Positions 44,338 to 56,415 of a stretch of 64,000 bases of DNA are shown one piece after another. The translations under genes were made by a program, and so were the position numbers. Below the pieces are notes generated by a model. That model saw only the letters and a program-made list of their open reading frames with translations, was not told the DNA's origin and did no database searches. Every line of letters begins with the position of its first letter. The first letter of the stretch is position 1. The stretch is from VRUE01 sp963703335. GTDB lineage: Bacteria; Actinomycetota; Thermoleophilia; Solirubrobacterales; 70-9. Location of the stretch: the NCBI GenBank assembly GCA_963703335.1, contig OY969812.1:2899557-2963556 (forward strand). Direction: 5' to 3'.

Positions 44338-44401
44338 AGGATTCGAACCTGTGACCTTTCGCTCCGGAGGCGAACGCTCTATCCAGCTGAGCTACGGGCG
44401 C
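44328..44401 (-). tRNA. tRNA-Arg (anticodon CCG)
   Basis: Minus-strand cloverleaf: acceptor GCGCCCG/CGGGCGC, D arm TAGCTCAGCTGGATAGAGC, anticodon stem TTCGC/GCGAA with loop CTCCGGA (anticodon CCG, codon CGG), T arm CAGGTTCGAATCCTG, discriminator G. CCA is not encoded. It lies between the hydrolase and RNase Z genes; RNase Z processes the 3' ends of CCA-less tRNA precursors such as this. Confidence 0.95.
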
Positions 44402-44462
44402 TCAGTGGCTCAGTCTAGCTTCGAGTATCCGACCCGCCGTCTCGCGTAGGCTCGCAGGCCGC

Positions 44463-45455
44463 ATGGATCTCTCGGCGATCTTCCTCGGCACCGGTGGGTC
44501 GGTGCCTTCGGCGCGGCGCTCGACCGCGAGCGTGATGCTGGTCCGGGGTGGGCAGCGGATGATGTTCGACTGCGGCGAAGGGACGCAGCGCCAACTGCAG
44601 CGCTCGCTTGGTTTGAGCCAGGTCGACGAGATCTACTTGACCCACTTCCACGCCGACCACATTCTCGGTCTACCGGGGCTGCTCAAGACCTACGACCTCA
44701 CCGCGCGCGAGGAGCCGCTGACGATCTTCGGGCCGCGCGGCTTGCGCGACCTCTTCAAGACGCTCGGCCGCCTGATCGGTCGCACCGACTACAGCATCGA
44801 CCTGATCGAACTCGACCCCGGTGAAGCGGTCCGGCACGATGGCGCCGAGGTGCGTGCCTTTGCGGTCGAGCACAGTGTGCGGGCGAATGGCTACGCATTG
44901 ATCGAGGAGGAGCGTCCCGGTCGGTTCGACCCCGAGGCGGCGAAGCGGCTCGGGGTTACCGAAGGTCCTGCCTTTGCGAATCTGCAGCGCGGTGAGGAGG
45001 TCGAGGGCAGTGTCGGCACGGTGCGACCTGAAGACGTGATGGGCGAGCCACGGCCCGGTCGCACGATCGCGCTTACGGGCGACACCGCCCCTTGTCACTC
45101 CACCGTCGCCGCCGCTGCCGACGCCGACCTGCTGATCCACGACGCCAGCTTCTCCGAGGAGGAGGTCCAGCGCGCCGCCGACACCGGCCACTCGACCGTC
45201 AGTCAGGCAGCCGCGGTCGCCCGCGAGGCCCACGTAAAGATGCTCGCCCTCGTTCACATCTCTTCGCGCTACCACGTGGGCACCGTCCTCGACGAGGCCC
45301 GCGACGTCTTCGCGCCCTCATTCGCACCGCGCGACTTCGACCTGATCGATATTCCCTTCCCCGAGCGCGGCGATCCGGTGTTGGTCGCCAATGGCGCGCG
45401 GGAGCGGCGCGATTCAGAGGTGGTTGCGGAGGCCTGTCCAGAGGTAGAGGATTGA
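44463..45455 (+). CDS. rnz: Ribonuclease Z
   Basis: 330 residues. N-terminal FLGTGGSVPSARRSTAS, zinc motif THFHADHILGLPGLL, later AFAVEHSVRANGYAL, ALTGDTAPC, and HISSRYHVG: the full RNase Z set, including the segment where the exosite inserts. Endonuclease that matures tRNA 3' ends. Adjacent to a CCA-less tRNA gene. Ends 4 bp before the next TTG start. Confidence 0.93.
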   Translation: MDLSAIFLGTGGSVPSARRSTASVMLVRGGQRMMFDCGEGTQRQLQRSLGLSQVDEIYLTHFHADHILGLPGLLKTYDLTAREEPLTIFGPRGLRDLFKTLGRLIGRTDYSIDLIELDPGEAVRHDGAEVRAFAVEHSVRANGYALIEEERPGRFDPEAAKRLGVTEGPAFANLQRGEEVEGSVGTVRPEDVMGEPRPGRTIALTGDTAPCHSTVAAAADADLLIHDASFSEEEVQRAADTGHSTVSQAAAVAREAHVKMLALVHISSRYHVGTVLDEARDVFAPSFAPRDFDLIDIPFPERGDPVLVANGARERRDSEVVAEACPEVED

Positions 45456-45459
45456 GGCC

Positions 45460-46173
45460 TTGAAATCCACTGCCGTCACACCGGATCCCGAGTGCGTTCA
45501 CTTCCTCCTCCACGGCAAGATCGAGGACGAGCTCGAGCTCGAGTCGACACTGGTCACGACCAACTGGGACGAGGTCATCGCCACCGGACTGACGGACTGG
45601 TCGCCACACGCCGAGCAGGTGGAGGAGGCGGTCGAGGAGGAGTTCGGCGCCTATTGGCCCATTCTGTGGGCGATCTCCAGCCGGCAGGAGACCCCCCGCG
45701 CAACCGGGACTTGGCTTCTTGTCGACGAGATGACGACGATCCAGCCCAAGGAGCCCGTGCCCCGCGCTCGTGGGCGAGCATGCGAGGGCCGCTCGCGCGC
45801 CCCAGCGAGGTCGCGGGGCGGCGGGAAAGGCAGCGGCCCGAGCCGCTCGAACAAGCGGACCGGGGGAGGTGGCCGCGGCGGGGGTGATTCCGGAGGCGGT
45901 GGCGACTCCGACGGGGCCGGTGGAGACGGAGGGGATGGACCACCACCGCGCCGGCGCCGGGACTGGGAGCGAATCGGGGCGATTGGCCAGTGGGTGAGCA
46001 TCGTGCTCACGATCGTCATCGCAGTCGTCAGCCTCTGCTTCGCGCCGGCCGATCGCGTTCCGGAGCGTTCGCATGTGCCCAAGGTCGAGCGGCAGCCACG
46101 ATCGTCCCGACTGGGTGCTAGCCTGACACCGTCCTTTAACCCTGGTCCCGTGAGGCCAGGAAGGAGCAGATGA
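45460..46173 (+). CDS. Hypothetical protein with Gly-rich linker and membrane helix
   Basis: 237 residues from TTG 45460. N-terminal acidic domain (ECVHFLLHGKIEDELELEST, EQVEEAVEEEFGAYWPILW), a long Arg/Gly/Ser-rich linker, then a helix (GQWVSIVLTIVIAVVSLCF) and a short basic tail. Its last 17 codons overlap the PyrR-binding RNA element, which is unusual and makes the exact 3' end (TGA 46171) suspicious; the true product could be frame-altered in the linker. No family recognised. Confidence 0.5.
   Translation: MKSTAVTPDPECVHFLLHGKIEDELELESTLVTTNWDEVIATGLTDWSPHAEQVEEAVEEEFGAYWPILWAISSRQETPRATGTWLLVDEMTTIQPKEPVPRARGRACEGRSRAPARSRGGGKGSGPSRSNKRTGGGGRGGGDSGGGGDSDGAGGDGGDGPPPRRRRDWERIGAIGQWVSIVLTIVIAVVSLCFAPADRVPERSHVPKVERQPRSSRLGASLTPSFNPGPVRPGRSR
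46119..46124 (+). promoter_or_regulatory. Candidate -10 element of the pyr operon
   Basis: TAGCCT fits the actinobacterial TANNNT -10 consensus and would start transcription near 46131, right at the PyrR-binding element. No convincing -35 is seen. Confidence 0.3.
46131..46166 (+). ncRNA. PyrR-binding RNA element, upstream of pyrR
   Basis: Stem TCCTT (46132-46136) with AAGGA (46161-46165), inner stem CCTGG (46141-46145) with CCAGG (46156-46160), and a loop TCCCGTGAGG containing the conserved UCCxGxGAGG of the PyrR family. The 3' strand of the outer stem contains the Shine-Dalgarno AAGGAG of pyrR, and no terminator follows. So UMP-bound PyrR probably blocks translation, as in mycobacteria, rather than causing termination. 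Confidence 0.85.
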
Positions 46174-46174
46174 A

Positions 46175-46735
46175 GTGAACGAGACGGTCGTGCTTGAGCG
46201 CGACGATTTGGCGCGGACGCTGCGGCGGATTGCGCACGAGATCGCCGAGAAGAACCCGGAACCCGACTCTCTGGCGATCGTTGGCATCCACACTCGTGGC
46301 GCCCTGCTGGCGCGACGCCTGCACGAGCTTCTGGCCGAACTGACCGGCGCCGAGACCCCGATCGGCGACATCGACATCTCCTTTTACAGGGACGACGTCG
46401 GAGCCAAGTCGCCGGCGAGGCAGCCGATCGTCCACGCCTCGCACATCGACTTCGACCTCAGCGGCCGCACCGTTGTCCTCGTCGATGACGTCCTCTTCAC
46501 CGGCCGCACCGTCCGCGCCGCGATCGATGCGCTCTTCGACTACGGCCGCCCCCAGCGCGTCCAGCTCGCCGTTCTCTGCGATCGCGGCCACCGCGAGCTG
46601 CCAATCCGGCCCGACTATGTCGGCAAGAACCTGCCGACCGCACGCGAGCAACGAGTCAACGTCCACCTCGCCGAGCTCGACGGCAGCGACGAGGTCGCGA
46701 TCGCCGAGCCGCAAGCAGCGGAGGCAAACGCATGA
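46175..46735 (+). CDS. pyrR: Bifunctional pyr operon regulator/uracil phosphoribosyltransferase
   Basis: 186 residues from GTG 46175, Shine-Dalgarno AAGGAG inside the PyrR element. PRPP motif VLVDDVLFTGRTVRAAIDAL, GIHTRGALLARRL, DISFYRDDVG, and QRVNVHLAELDGSDEV at the end. Binds pyr mRNA in response to UMP. First gene of the operon and overlaps pyrB by 4 bp. Confidence 0.95.
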   Translation: MNETVVLERDDLARTLRRIAHEIAEKNPEPDSLAIVGIHTRGALLARRLHELLAELTGAETPIGDIDISFYRDDVGAKSPARQPIVHASHIDFDLSGRTVVLVDDVLFTGRTVRAAIDALFDYGRPQRVQLAVLCDRGHRELPIRPDYVGKNLPTAREQRVNVHLAELDGSDEVAIAEPQAAEANA

Positions 46736-47688
46736 AACATCTACTCTCGATCGATGAGCTATCGAAAGCCGAGATCGAGGCGATTCTCGACCGCGCCGAG
46801 AGCTTCGCCGAGGTCGGCCGTCGCGACATCAAGAAGGTGCCGACCCTGCGTGGCCGCACCGTCGTCACCCTCTTCTACGAGTCGAGCACGCGCACCAGCT
46901 CCTCGTTCGAGCTAGCCGCCAAGCGGCTCTCCGCCGACCTCGTCTCGGTCAAGGCGGCAGGGTCTTCGGTCGACAAGGGCGAGTCGCTGAAGGACACCGT
47001 TGCGACCCTCTCCGCCTATGACCCGGCGGCGATCGTGCTGCGTCATCCCTACGCCGGGGCTGCCCAGATGGTCGCGGAATGGGCCGACGCCGCAGTCGTC
47101 AACGCCGGTGACGGCAAGCACGAGCACCCCAGCCAAGCCCTGCTCGACGTCTACACCCTGCGCCGCCGGCTCGGCACCCTCGAGGGCAAACGGATCTGGA
47201 TCGTCGGCGACGTCCTGCACAGCCGCGTCGCCCGCTCCAACCTGATCGCGTTCGCGGCGATGGGGGCGGAGCTGACCGTCTGTGGCCCGCCGGCGTTGAT
47301 ACCGCGAGGTATCGAGCAGCTCGGCTGCCGCGTCGAGTACTCGCTCGACGGGGTGGGGGAGGCCGACGTCATTTACTCGCTGCGGCTGCAACGCGAGCGG
47401 ATGCACGAGAGCTTCGTGCCCTCGATCGCCGAGTACGCGGCGCACTTCCAGATCGACTCGCGCCGGCTCGGCCGCAAACAGCTGCTTATGCACCCCGGTC
47501 CAGTCAACCGTGGGATCGAGCTCTCCGGCGAGGTGATCGATTCGCCCCAGTCGCTGATCGTCGAGCAGGTCGCCTCGGGCCTGGTCGTGCGCATGGCGAT
47601 CCTCTACGAGCTTCTTGCCGCCGGCGACGAGGAGCCGGCACCGGTCGCGGGTAACGGCCGGGCAACTCCGATAGGGCAGCCGGCGTGA
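46732..47688 (+). CDS. pyrB: Aspartate carbamoyltransferase catalytic subunit
   Basis: 318 residues. Carbamoyl-phosphate motif FYESSTRTSSSFELAAKRL, then SSVDKGESLKDT, VLRHPYAGAAQMVAE, DGKHEHPSQALLDVYTL, LLMHPGPVNRGIEL. Forms carbamoyl-aspartate. No pyrI is present, as in other Gram-positives. Overlaps both neighbours by 4 bp. Confidence 0.96.
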   Translation: MKHLLSIDELSKAEIEAILDRAESFAEVGRRDIKKVPTLRGRTVVTLFYESSTRTSSSFELAAKRLSADLVSVKAAGSSVDKGESLKDTVATLSAYDPAAIVLRHPYAGAAQMVAEWADAAVVNAGDGKHEHPSQALLDVYTLRRRLGTLEGKRIWIVGDVLHSRVARSNLIAFAAMGAELTVCGPPALIPRGIEQLGCRVEYSLDGVGEADVIYSLRLQRERMHESFVPSIAEYAAHFQIDSRRLGRKQLLMHPGPVNRGIELSGEVIDSPQSLIVEQVASGLVVRMAILYELLAAGDEEPAPVAGNGRATPIGQPA

Positions 47689-49031
47689 GCGCCCCCCAGC
47701 TCGAGATGCGCGCCGGGGAGAGCGCGAACCTGATCCTGCGCGGTGCGGCCGTGCTCGATCCCCTCGCCGGCATCGACGGCCGTCACGACGTCGTCGTCCG
47801 CGATGGCATCGTCGCGGCGCTTACCGCCCCCGGCGAGGCCGAGGCCGACGGCATGGAAGAGATCGACGCTGGGGGCCTACACGCATTTCCCGCCTTCTTT
47901 GACCCCCACGTTCACCTCCGCACTCCCGGCCAGGAGCACAAGGAGGACATCGAGACCGGCGCCCGCTCGGCCGCCGCCGGCGGCTACTGCGGGATCCTCG
48001 CGATGGCAAATACCGAGCCGCCCGTCTCGAATCCCGCCGATGTCGAGGCGCTACGGGCGGCGGCCCGGGCGGCCGCAGCCGTGCGCGTCGGCTTCCTCGC
48101 CACAGTTACGCGCGGCATGGAAGGTGAGGAGCTGACCGAGATGGCCTCCCTGCGCGAGGTCGGAGCGGCCGGCTTCAGCGACGACGGCCTGCCGATTCGC
48201 AGTGCCCGCGTGCTGCGCCGAGCGCTCCAGTACCAGCGCCTCTGCGGCGGCACGATCGCCCTGCACGAGGAGGACCCAGAGCTCTCCGGGGCCGGCGTCA
48301 TGCACGAGGGCCCAGTTTCGGCGGCGCTGGGGCTCGAAGGCGTTCCTTCTATTTCGGAGTCGACGATGATCGCCCGCGATGCCACGATCGCGAGCTACGA
48401 GGAGGGTCGCATCCACGTCCAGCACCTCTCGGCGATCGAGTCGGTCGAAGCCGTGCGCGCCGCCAAGGCCGCGGGCGTGCAGATCAGCTGCGAGGCTTCG
48501 CCGCACCACCTCTGCCTCACCGACGAGGCGGTGCGCAGCCTCGATCCACAGCGCTTCAAGATGAACCCGCCGCTGGGCAGCGAGGCCGACCGCCAGGCCC
48601 TGATCGACGGTCTGCGCGACGGCACGATCGATTGCATCGCGACCGATCACGCGCCTCACGCGGCTGAGGAAAAGGAGGTCCCCTTCGAGCAGGCGGCGAT
48701 GGGGGTGACCGGCCTGGAGACCGCGTTTGCGGCGCTTCACACGCACCTCGTCCTTCCCGGCACGATCGAGCTCGGCCTTTTGGTCGAGCGGCTGGCCGGG
48801 GGGGCGGAGCCCTTCAGCGTCGAACGCCCGTCCCTTGCCCAGGGCAGCGAGGCCAACATCGCCCTATGTGACCTCTCCGCTCGCTGGACGGTCGGCGAGG
48901 ATGGCTATGAGAGTCGCTCCGCCAACTCCTGGTGCGCCGGCGAGGAGCTGACCGGCCGCGTCCTGATGACCCTCGCCGGGGGCCAGGTCGCCTACCGCCT
49001 GCGCAGCTTCTCGATGGGGGTTGCGGGATGA
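47685..49031 (+). CDS. pyrC: Dihydroorotase
   Basis: 448 residues from GTG 47685. Metal ligands FDPHVHLRTPGQEHKEDIET (HxH), later ALHEEDPELSG, HVQHLSAIES, and CIATDHAPHAAEEK. Class I enzyme, lacking the usual carbamylated Lys only in appearance: the segment near LATVTRG needs structural comparison. Converts carbamoyl-aspartate to dihydroorotate. Overlaps carA by 4 bp. Confidence 0.94.
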   Translation: MSAPQLEMRAGESANLILRGAAVLDPLAGIDGRHDVVVRDGIVAALTAPGEAEADGMEEIDAGGLHAFPAFFDPHVHLRTPGQEHKEDIETGARSAAAGGYCGILAMANTEPPVSNPADVEALRAAARAAAAVRVGFLATVTRGMEGEELTEMASLREVGAAGFSDDGLPIRSARVLRRALQYQRLCGGTIALHEEDPELSGAGVMHEGPVSAALGLEGVPSISESTMIARDATIASYEEGRIHVQHLSAIESVEAVRAAKAAGVQISCEASPHHLCLTDEAVRSLDPQRFKMNPPLGSEADRQALIDGLRDGTIDCIATDHAPHAAEEKEVPFEQAAMGVTGLETAFAALHTHLVLPGTIELGLLVERLAGGAEPFSVERPSLAQGSEANIALCDLSARWTVGEDGYESRSANSWCAGEELTGRVLMTLAGGQVAYRLRSFSMGVAG

Positions 49032-50138
49032 GCGAGGGCTTTCTATTGCTCGAGGACGGCGCCCGTTTCGACGGGATTCCCTGTGGCGCCGCGGGGCCGG
49101 TAACCGGCGAGGTCGTCTTCAACACGGCGATGACCGGCTATCAGGAGTCGGTTACCGACCCCTCCTATGCAGGGCAGATCATCGTCTTTACCTATCCGCT
49201 GATCGGCAATTACGGCGTCTCGGCGGCGGCGATGGAGTCCGATCGCGTCCACGCTCGCGCTGTGGTCATGCGCGATCCCAAGAACGACGAGGATGTCGCC
49301 ACCGCCGAGGGAGGCTGGCTCGATTGGCTCGCCGATTGCGGCGTGCCGGCGATCGGTGGTGTCGATACCCGCGCTGTCGTTCGTCACATTCGCGACCGCG
49401 GCGCGATGCGCGGCGGCATCTTCCCGGCCGGTACCTCCGAGGCCGAGGCGCGCGAACGGGTTGCCGCCGAGCCCTCGATGGATGGCGCCGATCTCGCCCG
49501 CACCGTCACCCCGGCTGAGCCGATCCGCTTCGATGGCAGCGGCGGACCACACGTCGTCGGCATCGACACCGGTGTCAAGCTCAATATCGTCCGGCAACTG
49601 CGCGAGCGCGGCTGTCAGCTCACCCTGCTCCCCTGTGCCTCCTCAGTCGAGGACGTCCTCGCCGAGGATCCCGATGTCGTCTTCCTTGCCAACGGTCCCG
49701 GCGACCCGGCCGCTCTCGGCTACGTGGTTGACACCGTTCGCGAGCTGGTTGGCAAGAAGCCCCTCTTCGGCATCTGCCTCGGCCACCAGTTGCTCTGCCG
49801 GGCGGTCGGCCTGGAGACCTTCAAGTTGCCCTTTGGCCACCGCGGCGCCAACCACCCGGTCAAGGAGCTGGCGACGGGTCGAATCGACATCACTTCTCAG
49901 AATCACGGTTTCGCTGTCCAGGGACCGGGCGGCGAGGCACGGATCGAGACCGACGAGCCGGTGCGCTGGGAGACCGATTTCGGCGTCGCCGAGCTCTCCC
50001 ATCTCAACCTCTACGACCGCACCGTCGAGGGACTGGTGCTCAAGGACGTTGCGGCCGCCACGGTCCAGTACCACCCCGAGGCTGGCCCTGGCCCCCACGA
50101 CGCCCGCCATCTCTTCGACTCCTTCTTGGAGCTGGCGC

Positions 50139-50146
<8 letters not shown>
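49028..50146 (+). CDS. carA: Carbamoyl-phosphate synthase small subunit
   Basis: 372 residues from ATG 49028, which overlaps the pyrC TGA. N-terminal LLEDGARFDGIPCGA, EVVFNTAMTGYQESVTDPSY, and class I amidotransferase Cys in FGICLGHQLLCRAVG, with QNHGFAV and the terminal VQYHPEAGPGPHD. Hydrolyses glutamine and passes ammonia to CarB. Overlaps carB by 8 bp. Confidence 0.96.
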
Positions 50147-53245
<3,099 letters not shown>

Positions 53246-53249
<4 letters not shown>

Positions 53250-55130
53250 CCGCCCCCTTTGGGCGCCGCCTCTGCAAGGTCTCCGAGAGCAAGTCCTCGG
53301 GCGGCTATCGCCTCTTCTCACTGATCGACGAGGGGGGCCCTGAGCCCAAGCCGGGCCAGTTCTACATGCTCGCCACCGAGGCGCACTGGGAGCAACAGGG
53401 CGCCCGCCCGTATCTGCCCCGCGCCCTTTCCGTCGCCGAAACCGGCCCGGCCGCAAAGGGAGTGCGCCTCGACTTCCTCATCGAGGGCATCGGCCCCGGC
53501 ACCGACCGCCTCTGCGAGCTAGAGCCCGGCGAGACCGTCTGGCTCAACGGCCCCCTAGGCAATTCCTTCTCCACTCCCACCGAACTGCATCAACTTCTAC
53601 CCCCAGGAGGAGGAGAAGTTGATGCAGTTCGCTCGAAAGGGGCGGCAGGGGCGATCTTGGTGGGGGGTGGGATTGGGATTGCGCCGTTGGCGCTGTTGCG
53701 GCGCCGGTTTGCCGAGCGCAACATCCCGACCCGGGTCCTGCTCGGTTTCCGCGACAAGGCCCACTCCGGCGGCCTCGACGATCTCTTTTCATGCTGCGAG
53801 ATCAAGCTTGCAAGTGACGATGGCCATGCCGGTCACCACGGCTACGTCACCAATCTGCTGGCTTCGATGCTCGAGGGCGACGACGCAAGCTCTGCGGCGG
53901 TTTACGCCTGCGGTCCGCCGTTGATGCTCGATGCCGTTGCAGCGATGTGCGTCGACGCGGGCGTCCCCTGTGAGCTCGCGATGGAGTCGCCAATGGCCTG
54001 TGGCTATGGCGCCTGCTTCGGCTGCGCAGTGCCGAAGCAGGGTGGTGGCTATCTCAGGCTTTGTGTTGATGGGCCCGTGTTGCGTGGGGGGCCGGCGGGT
54101 CCTGTCGCCGCAGGGGACCCACCGCCCCCTGCGGTCGCTAAAGCGTCCTCGGGGGCGGTCCCCCCTGCGACGCCACCCCCCGGCAGCCACGGATCAGCGG
54201 GATCGCCTGGGCGCGAAGCAGCTGCAGACGCCGTAATCGAGTTCTGCGGGTTGCAATTGAAACACCCAGTGATCAACGCGTCGGGGACGTTCGACGTTAT
54301 TGCTGCGCGCCGGGTCTACGGCGATGAGTTGCTCGAAAGCTTCCCGTTCAGCGCCTTTGTGTCAAAGACGATCACGCCGGAGCCGCGGGCGGGTAATGAA
54401 CCGCAGCGGATTCTGGGAGACCCCGGCCGGGATGATCAACTCGATCGGCTTGCCCAATAAGGGCCTAGAGGGATTTCTCACAGAGGATCTGCCGCAACTT
54501 GCCGAGCTACCGGTGCCACTGATCGTCTCGGTGATGGCTACCGGGCAGGAGGAGTTTGCGCGACTCGTCAAAGGCGTGGGGGAGAGGGACGAGGTGGCGG
54601 CGATCGAGCTCAACGTTTCTTGCCCCAACGTGCACTCCGGCTTGATCGTCGGGGAGCAGCCGAGTGAGACGGAGGCGCTACTCAAGACCCTGCGGCCGTT
54701 GACTGAGAAGCCGCTGATCGTGAAGCTGACGCCGAATGTGGCGAACCCCGCTGACGTGGCGGTTGCGGCCGAAGGGGGGGGAGCCGATGCGGTTTCGCTG
54801 ATCAACACGCTGAAGGCGAGCGCGATCGATCCGGTTACCGGTGAGCCGGGGATTTCAGCCGGACACGGCGGCCTCTCTGGCCCTGCAGTTCGCCCTGTAG
54901 CCATCGCCCAGCTAAGGGCCGTGGCCGCGGCGGTGAGCATTCCGATCGTCGGGATGGGCGGGCTCTCCTCTGGTGCGGACGCGGTCGAAATGCTTTCCGC
55001 CGGGGCGACGCTCGTCGCGGTTGGGACCGAGAACTTCAGGGATCCACGCGCGGGCGAACGAGTGGCGGGGGAGATCGCTGGAGCGCTCAAATTTCTTCGA
55101 ACCAACACTCCAGTAGGCAACACCGCCTAA
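53246..55130 (+). CDS. pyrKD: PyrK-PyrD fusion: electron-transfer subunit joined to class 1B dihydroorotate dehydrogenase; one +1 frameshift
   Basis: PyrK part (residues 1-285): flavin/NAD domain with ARPYLPRALSVAE, GPLGNSF, ILVGGGIGIAPLALL, and the [2Fe-2S] cluster ACGYGACFGCAVP with the last Cys in LRLCVDGP. A Pro/Ala/Gly linker of about 45 residues follows without a stop, then PyrD (VIEFCGLQLKHPVINASGTF). A +1 shift near 54410 (CGGATTCTGGGAG) changes frame; PyrD resumes as WETPAGMINSIGLPNKG with NVSCPNVHSG (catalytic Cys), GGLSGPAV, GMGGLSSGADAVEML. An 18-bp palindrome (53581-53631) adds residues inside PyrK. In typical operons pyrK and pyrD are separate. pyrF is absent here. Confidence 0.85.
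53581..53631. repeat. 18-bp perfect palindrome inside pyrK
   Basis: Arms CGAACTGCATCAACTTCT (53581-53598) and AGAAGTTGATGCAGTTCG (53614-53631) with a 15-base loop. Encoded in frame as TELHQLLPPGGGEVDAVRS between two conserved PyrK motifs, where homologues normally continue directly. The loop core CCCCAGG also occurs in the loop of the 40064 palindrome. Confidence 0.85.
54091..54187. repeat. GC-rich repeat element within the PyrK-PyrD linker
   Basis: CCGGCGGGTCCTGTCGC (54092-54108) is the exact reverse complement of 57728-57744, and 14 bases of it (GCGGGTCCTGTCGC) recur in nusA at 59483-59496. The region folds on itself (GGGTCC with GGACCC, and CCGCAGGGG with CCCCTGCGG). It encodes the linker AGPVAAGDPPPPAVAKAS and replaces the expected pyrK stop. 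Confidence 0.7.
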
Positions 55131-55180
55131 ACCTCGACTGGAGGTTCAGGTGAATTTCGGCGCAAATGGCTCCTATGGCC

Positions 55181-55208
55181 TTGCACGCCCGCGACCCGCG
55201 GCTATACT
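55181..55208 (+). promoter_or_regulatory. Promoter of mIHF
   Basis: TTGCAC (55181-55186), 16-base spacer, TATACT (55203-55208). Transcription would start near 55215, only a few bases before ATG 55219, implying a leaderless or nearly leaderless mRNA. The 12-mer GCTATACTCGCC also occurs at 57762-57773 upstream of rimP. Confidence 0.65.
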
Positions 55209-55218
55209 CGCCGCCCAC

Positions 55219-55551
55219 ATGCCCGCCCCAGTCAAGACCTCCGCCGCTGCACCCGAGCGATCGCTCGACCAGCGGATGGATGCGCTCAAACGCGCCAACG
55301 ACATTCGCACCGCGCGGGCGAAGCTGAAGAAGGACCTGAAAGCGGGCAAGGCCAACATCCACACGCTGCTGCTCGACCCGCCCGACTACGTCCTCACCGC
55401 CAAGGTTTTCGACATGCTCCTGGCGGTCCCCAAGTACGGTCGCGTGAAGACGAACCGGATCCTCAATCAGTGCCGGATCTCGCCGTCGAAGACGATCGGC
55501 GGCCTCTCGGAGCGCCAGCGCGCTGAGCTGGTTTCGCAGCTCCGCCGATAG
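55219..55551 (+). CDS. mihF: Actinobacterial integration host factor
   Basis: 110 residues from ATG 55219. Core SLDQRMDALKRANDIRTARA, KLKKDLKAGKANIHTLLLDP, LLAVPKYGRVKTNRILNQ, RISPSKTIGGLSERQRAEL matches mIHF, including the helix-two-turn-helix (KYGRVKTNRIL). Nucleoid-associated DNA-binding protein. An upstream in-frame GTG at 55150 would cross the promoter and is rejected. Canonical position before gmk. Confidence 0.93.
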   Translation: MPAPVKTSAAAPERSLDQRMDALKRANDIRTARAKLKKDLKAGKANIHTLLLDPPDYVLTAKVFDMLLAVPKYGRVKTNRILNQCRISPSKTIGGLSERQRAELVSQLRR

Positions 55552-55573
55552 CGCGGTCAGTATTCCCGGCCGC

Positions 55574-56167
55574 ATGGCCAAGGTCTTCGTCATCACCGGT
55601 CCTTCGGGAGTCGGAAAGGGCACACTGATCTCGACTCTGCTCGAACGCGTTCCCGATCTCGAGCTCTCGATCTCGGCAACGACGCGTGAGCCTCGCCAGG
55701 GGGAGAGGAACGGGCGCGACTACTACTTCCTCACACCCGAGGAATTCGATCAGCGGATCAAAGCCGAAGACTTCCTCGAGTTCGCCACCTACAGTGGCCA
55801 CCGCTACGGCACCCTTCGCTCCGAGGTGCGCAACCGACTCGATGAGGGTCACTCGGTCGTCTTGGAGATCGAGGTGCAAGGAGCCCGTCAGGTGCGCGCC
55901 GCGATGCGCGAGTCGGTGCAGGTCTTCATCGCGCCGCCCGACCCGGCCTCGCTGCGCCGCCGGCTCGAGTCTCGCGGCACCGACAGCCTCGAGGCGATCG
56001 ATGCCCGGCTCGAAGTCGCCGAGCAGGAGCTGGCCGCTCAGGGCGAGTTTGCCCACAGCGTGATCAACGACGATCTCGACCGTGCGGCGGACGAGTTGGA
56101 GCGAATCGTGCGCGCCGAGTTGGGGATACCTCTAGACTCCCGGGCCGATGATCAAACCACGCGTTGA
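55574..56167 (+). CDS. gmk: Guanylate kinase
   Basis: 197 residues. P-loop VITGPSGVGKGTLISTLLE, GMP-binding SISATTREPRQGERNGRDY, HRYGTLRSEV, LEIEVQGARQVR. Phosphorylates GMP to GDP. Overlaps rpoZ by 20 bp. Confidence 0.96.
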   Translation: MAKVFVITGPSGVGKGTLISTLLERVPDLELSISATTREPRQGERNGRDYYFLTPEEFDQRIKAEDFLEFATYSGHRYGTLRSEVRNRLDEGHSVVLEIEVQGARQVRAAMRESVQVFIAPPDPASLRRRLESRGTDSLEAIDARLEVAEQELAAQGEFAHSVINDDLDRAADELERIVRAELGIPLDSRADDQTTR

Positions 56168-56381
56168 CAAGCTCCTCGATCACACCGACTCCCACTACGC
56201 GGCAGTAGTTGTCGCCGCCAAGCGGGCTCGGCAGATCAATAGCTACTACCACAGCCTCGGCGAGGGCAGCTTTGGCGAGTATCCGCCGCCGATGGTCGAT
56301 ATTCCCGGAGACAGGAACTACCTCTCGGTTGCGCTTGAAGAGGTCGCTGCGGGCAAGCTCAAGTACGAGTACCGCTCCTAG
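56148..56381 (+). CDS. rpoZ: RNA polymerase omega subunit
   Basis: 77 residues: MIKPRVDKLLDHTDSHYAAV, VVAAKRARQINSYYHSLGEG, NYLSVALEEVAAGKLKYEY. Start ATG 56148 lies inside gmk. Length and the AxRARQI helix are typical. Confidence 0.95.
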   Translation: MIKPRVDKLLDHTDSHYAAVVVAAKRARQINSYYHSLGEGSFGEYPPPMVDIPGDRNYLSVALEEVAAGKLKYEYRS

Positions 56382-56415
56382 CGCGCCTCCGGCGTAGCCG
56401 GATCAAGGAAAAGCC

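Noticed and set aside
49293..50138. 282-codon N-terminal extension of CarB
   Set aside because: Overlaps carA in another frame, is Ser/Pro/Arg-rich and lacks homology; ATG 50139 gives the normal CarB start.
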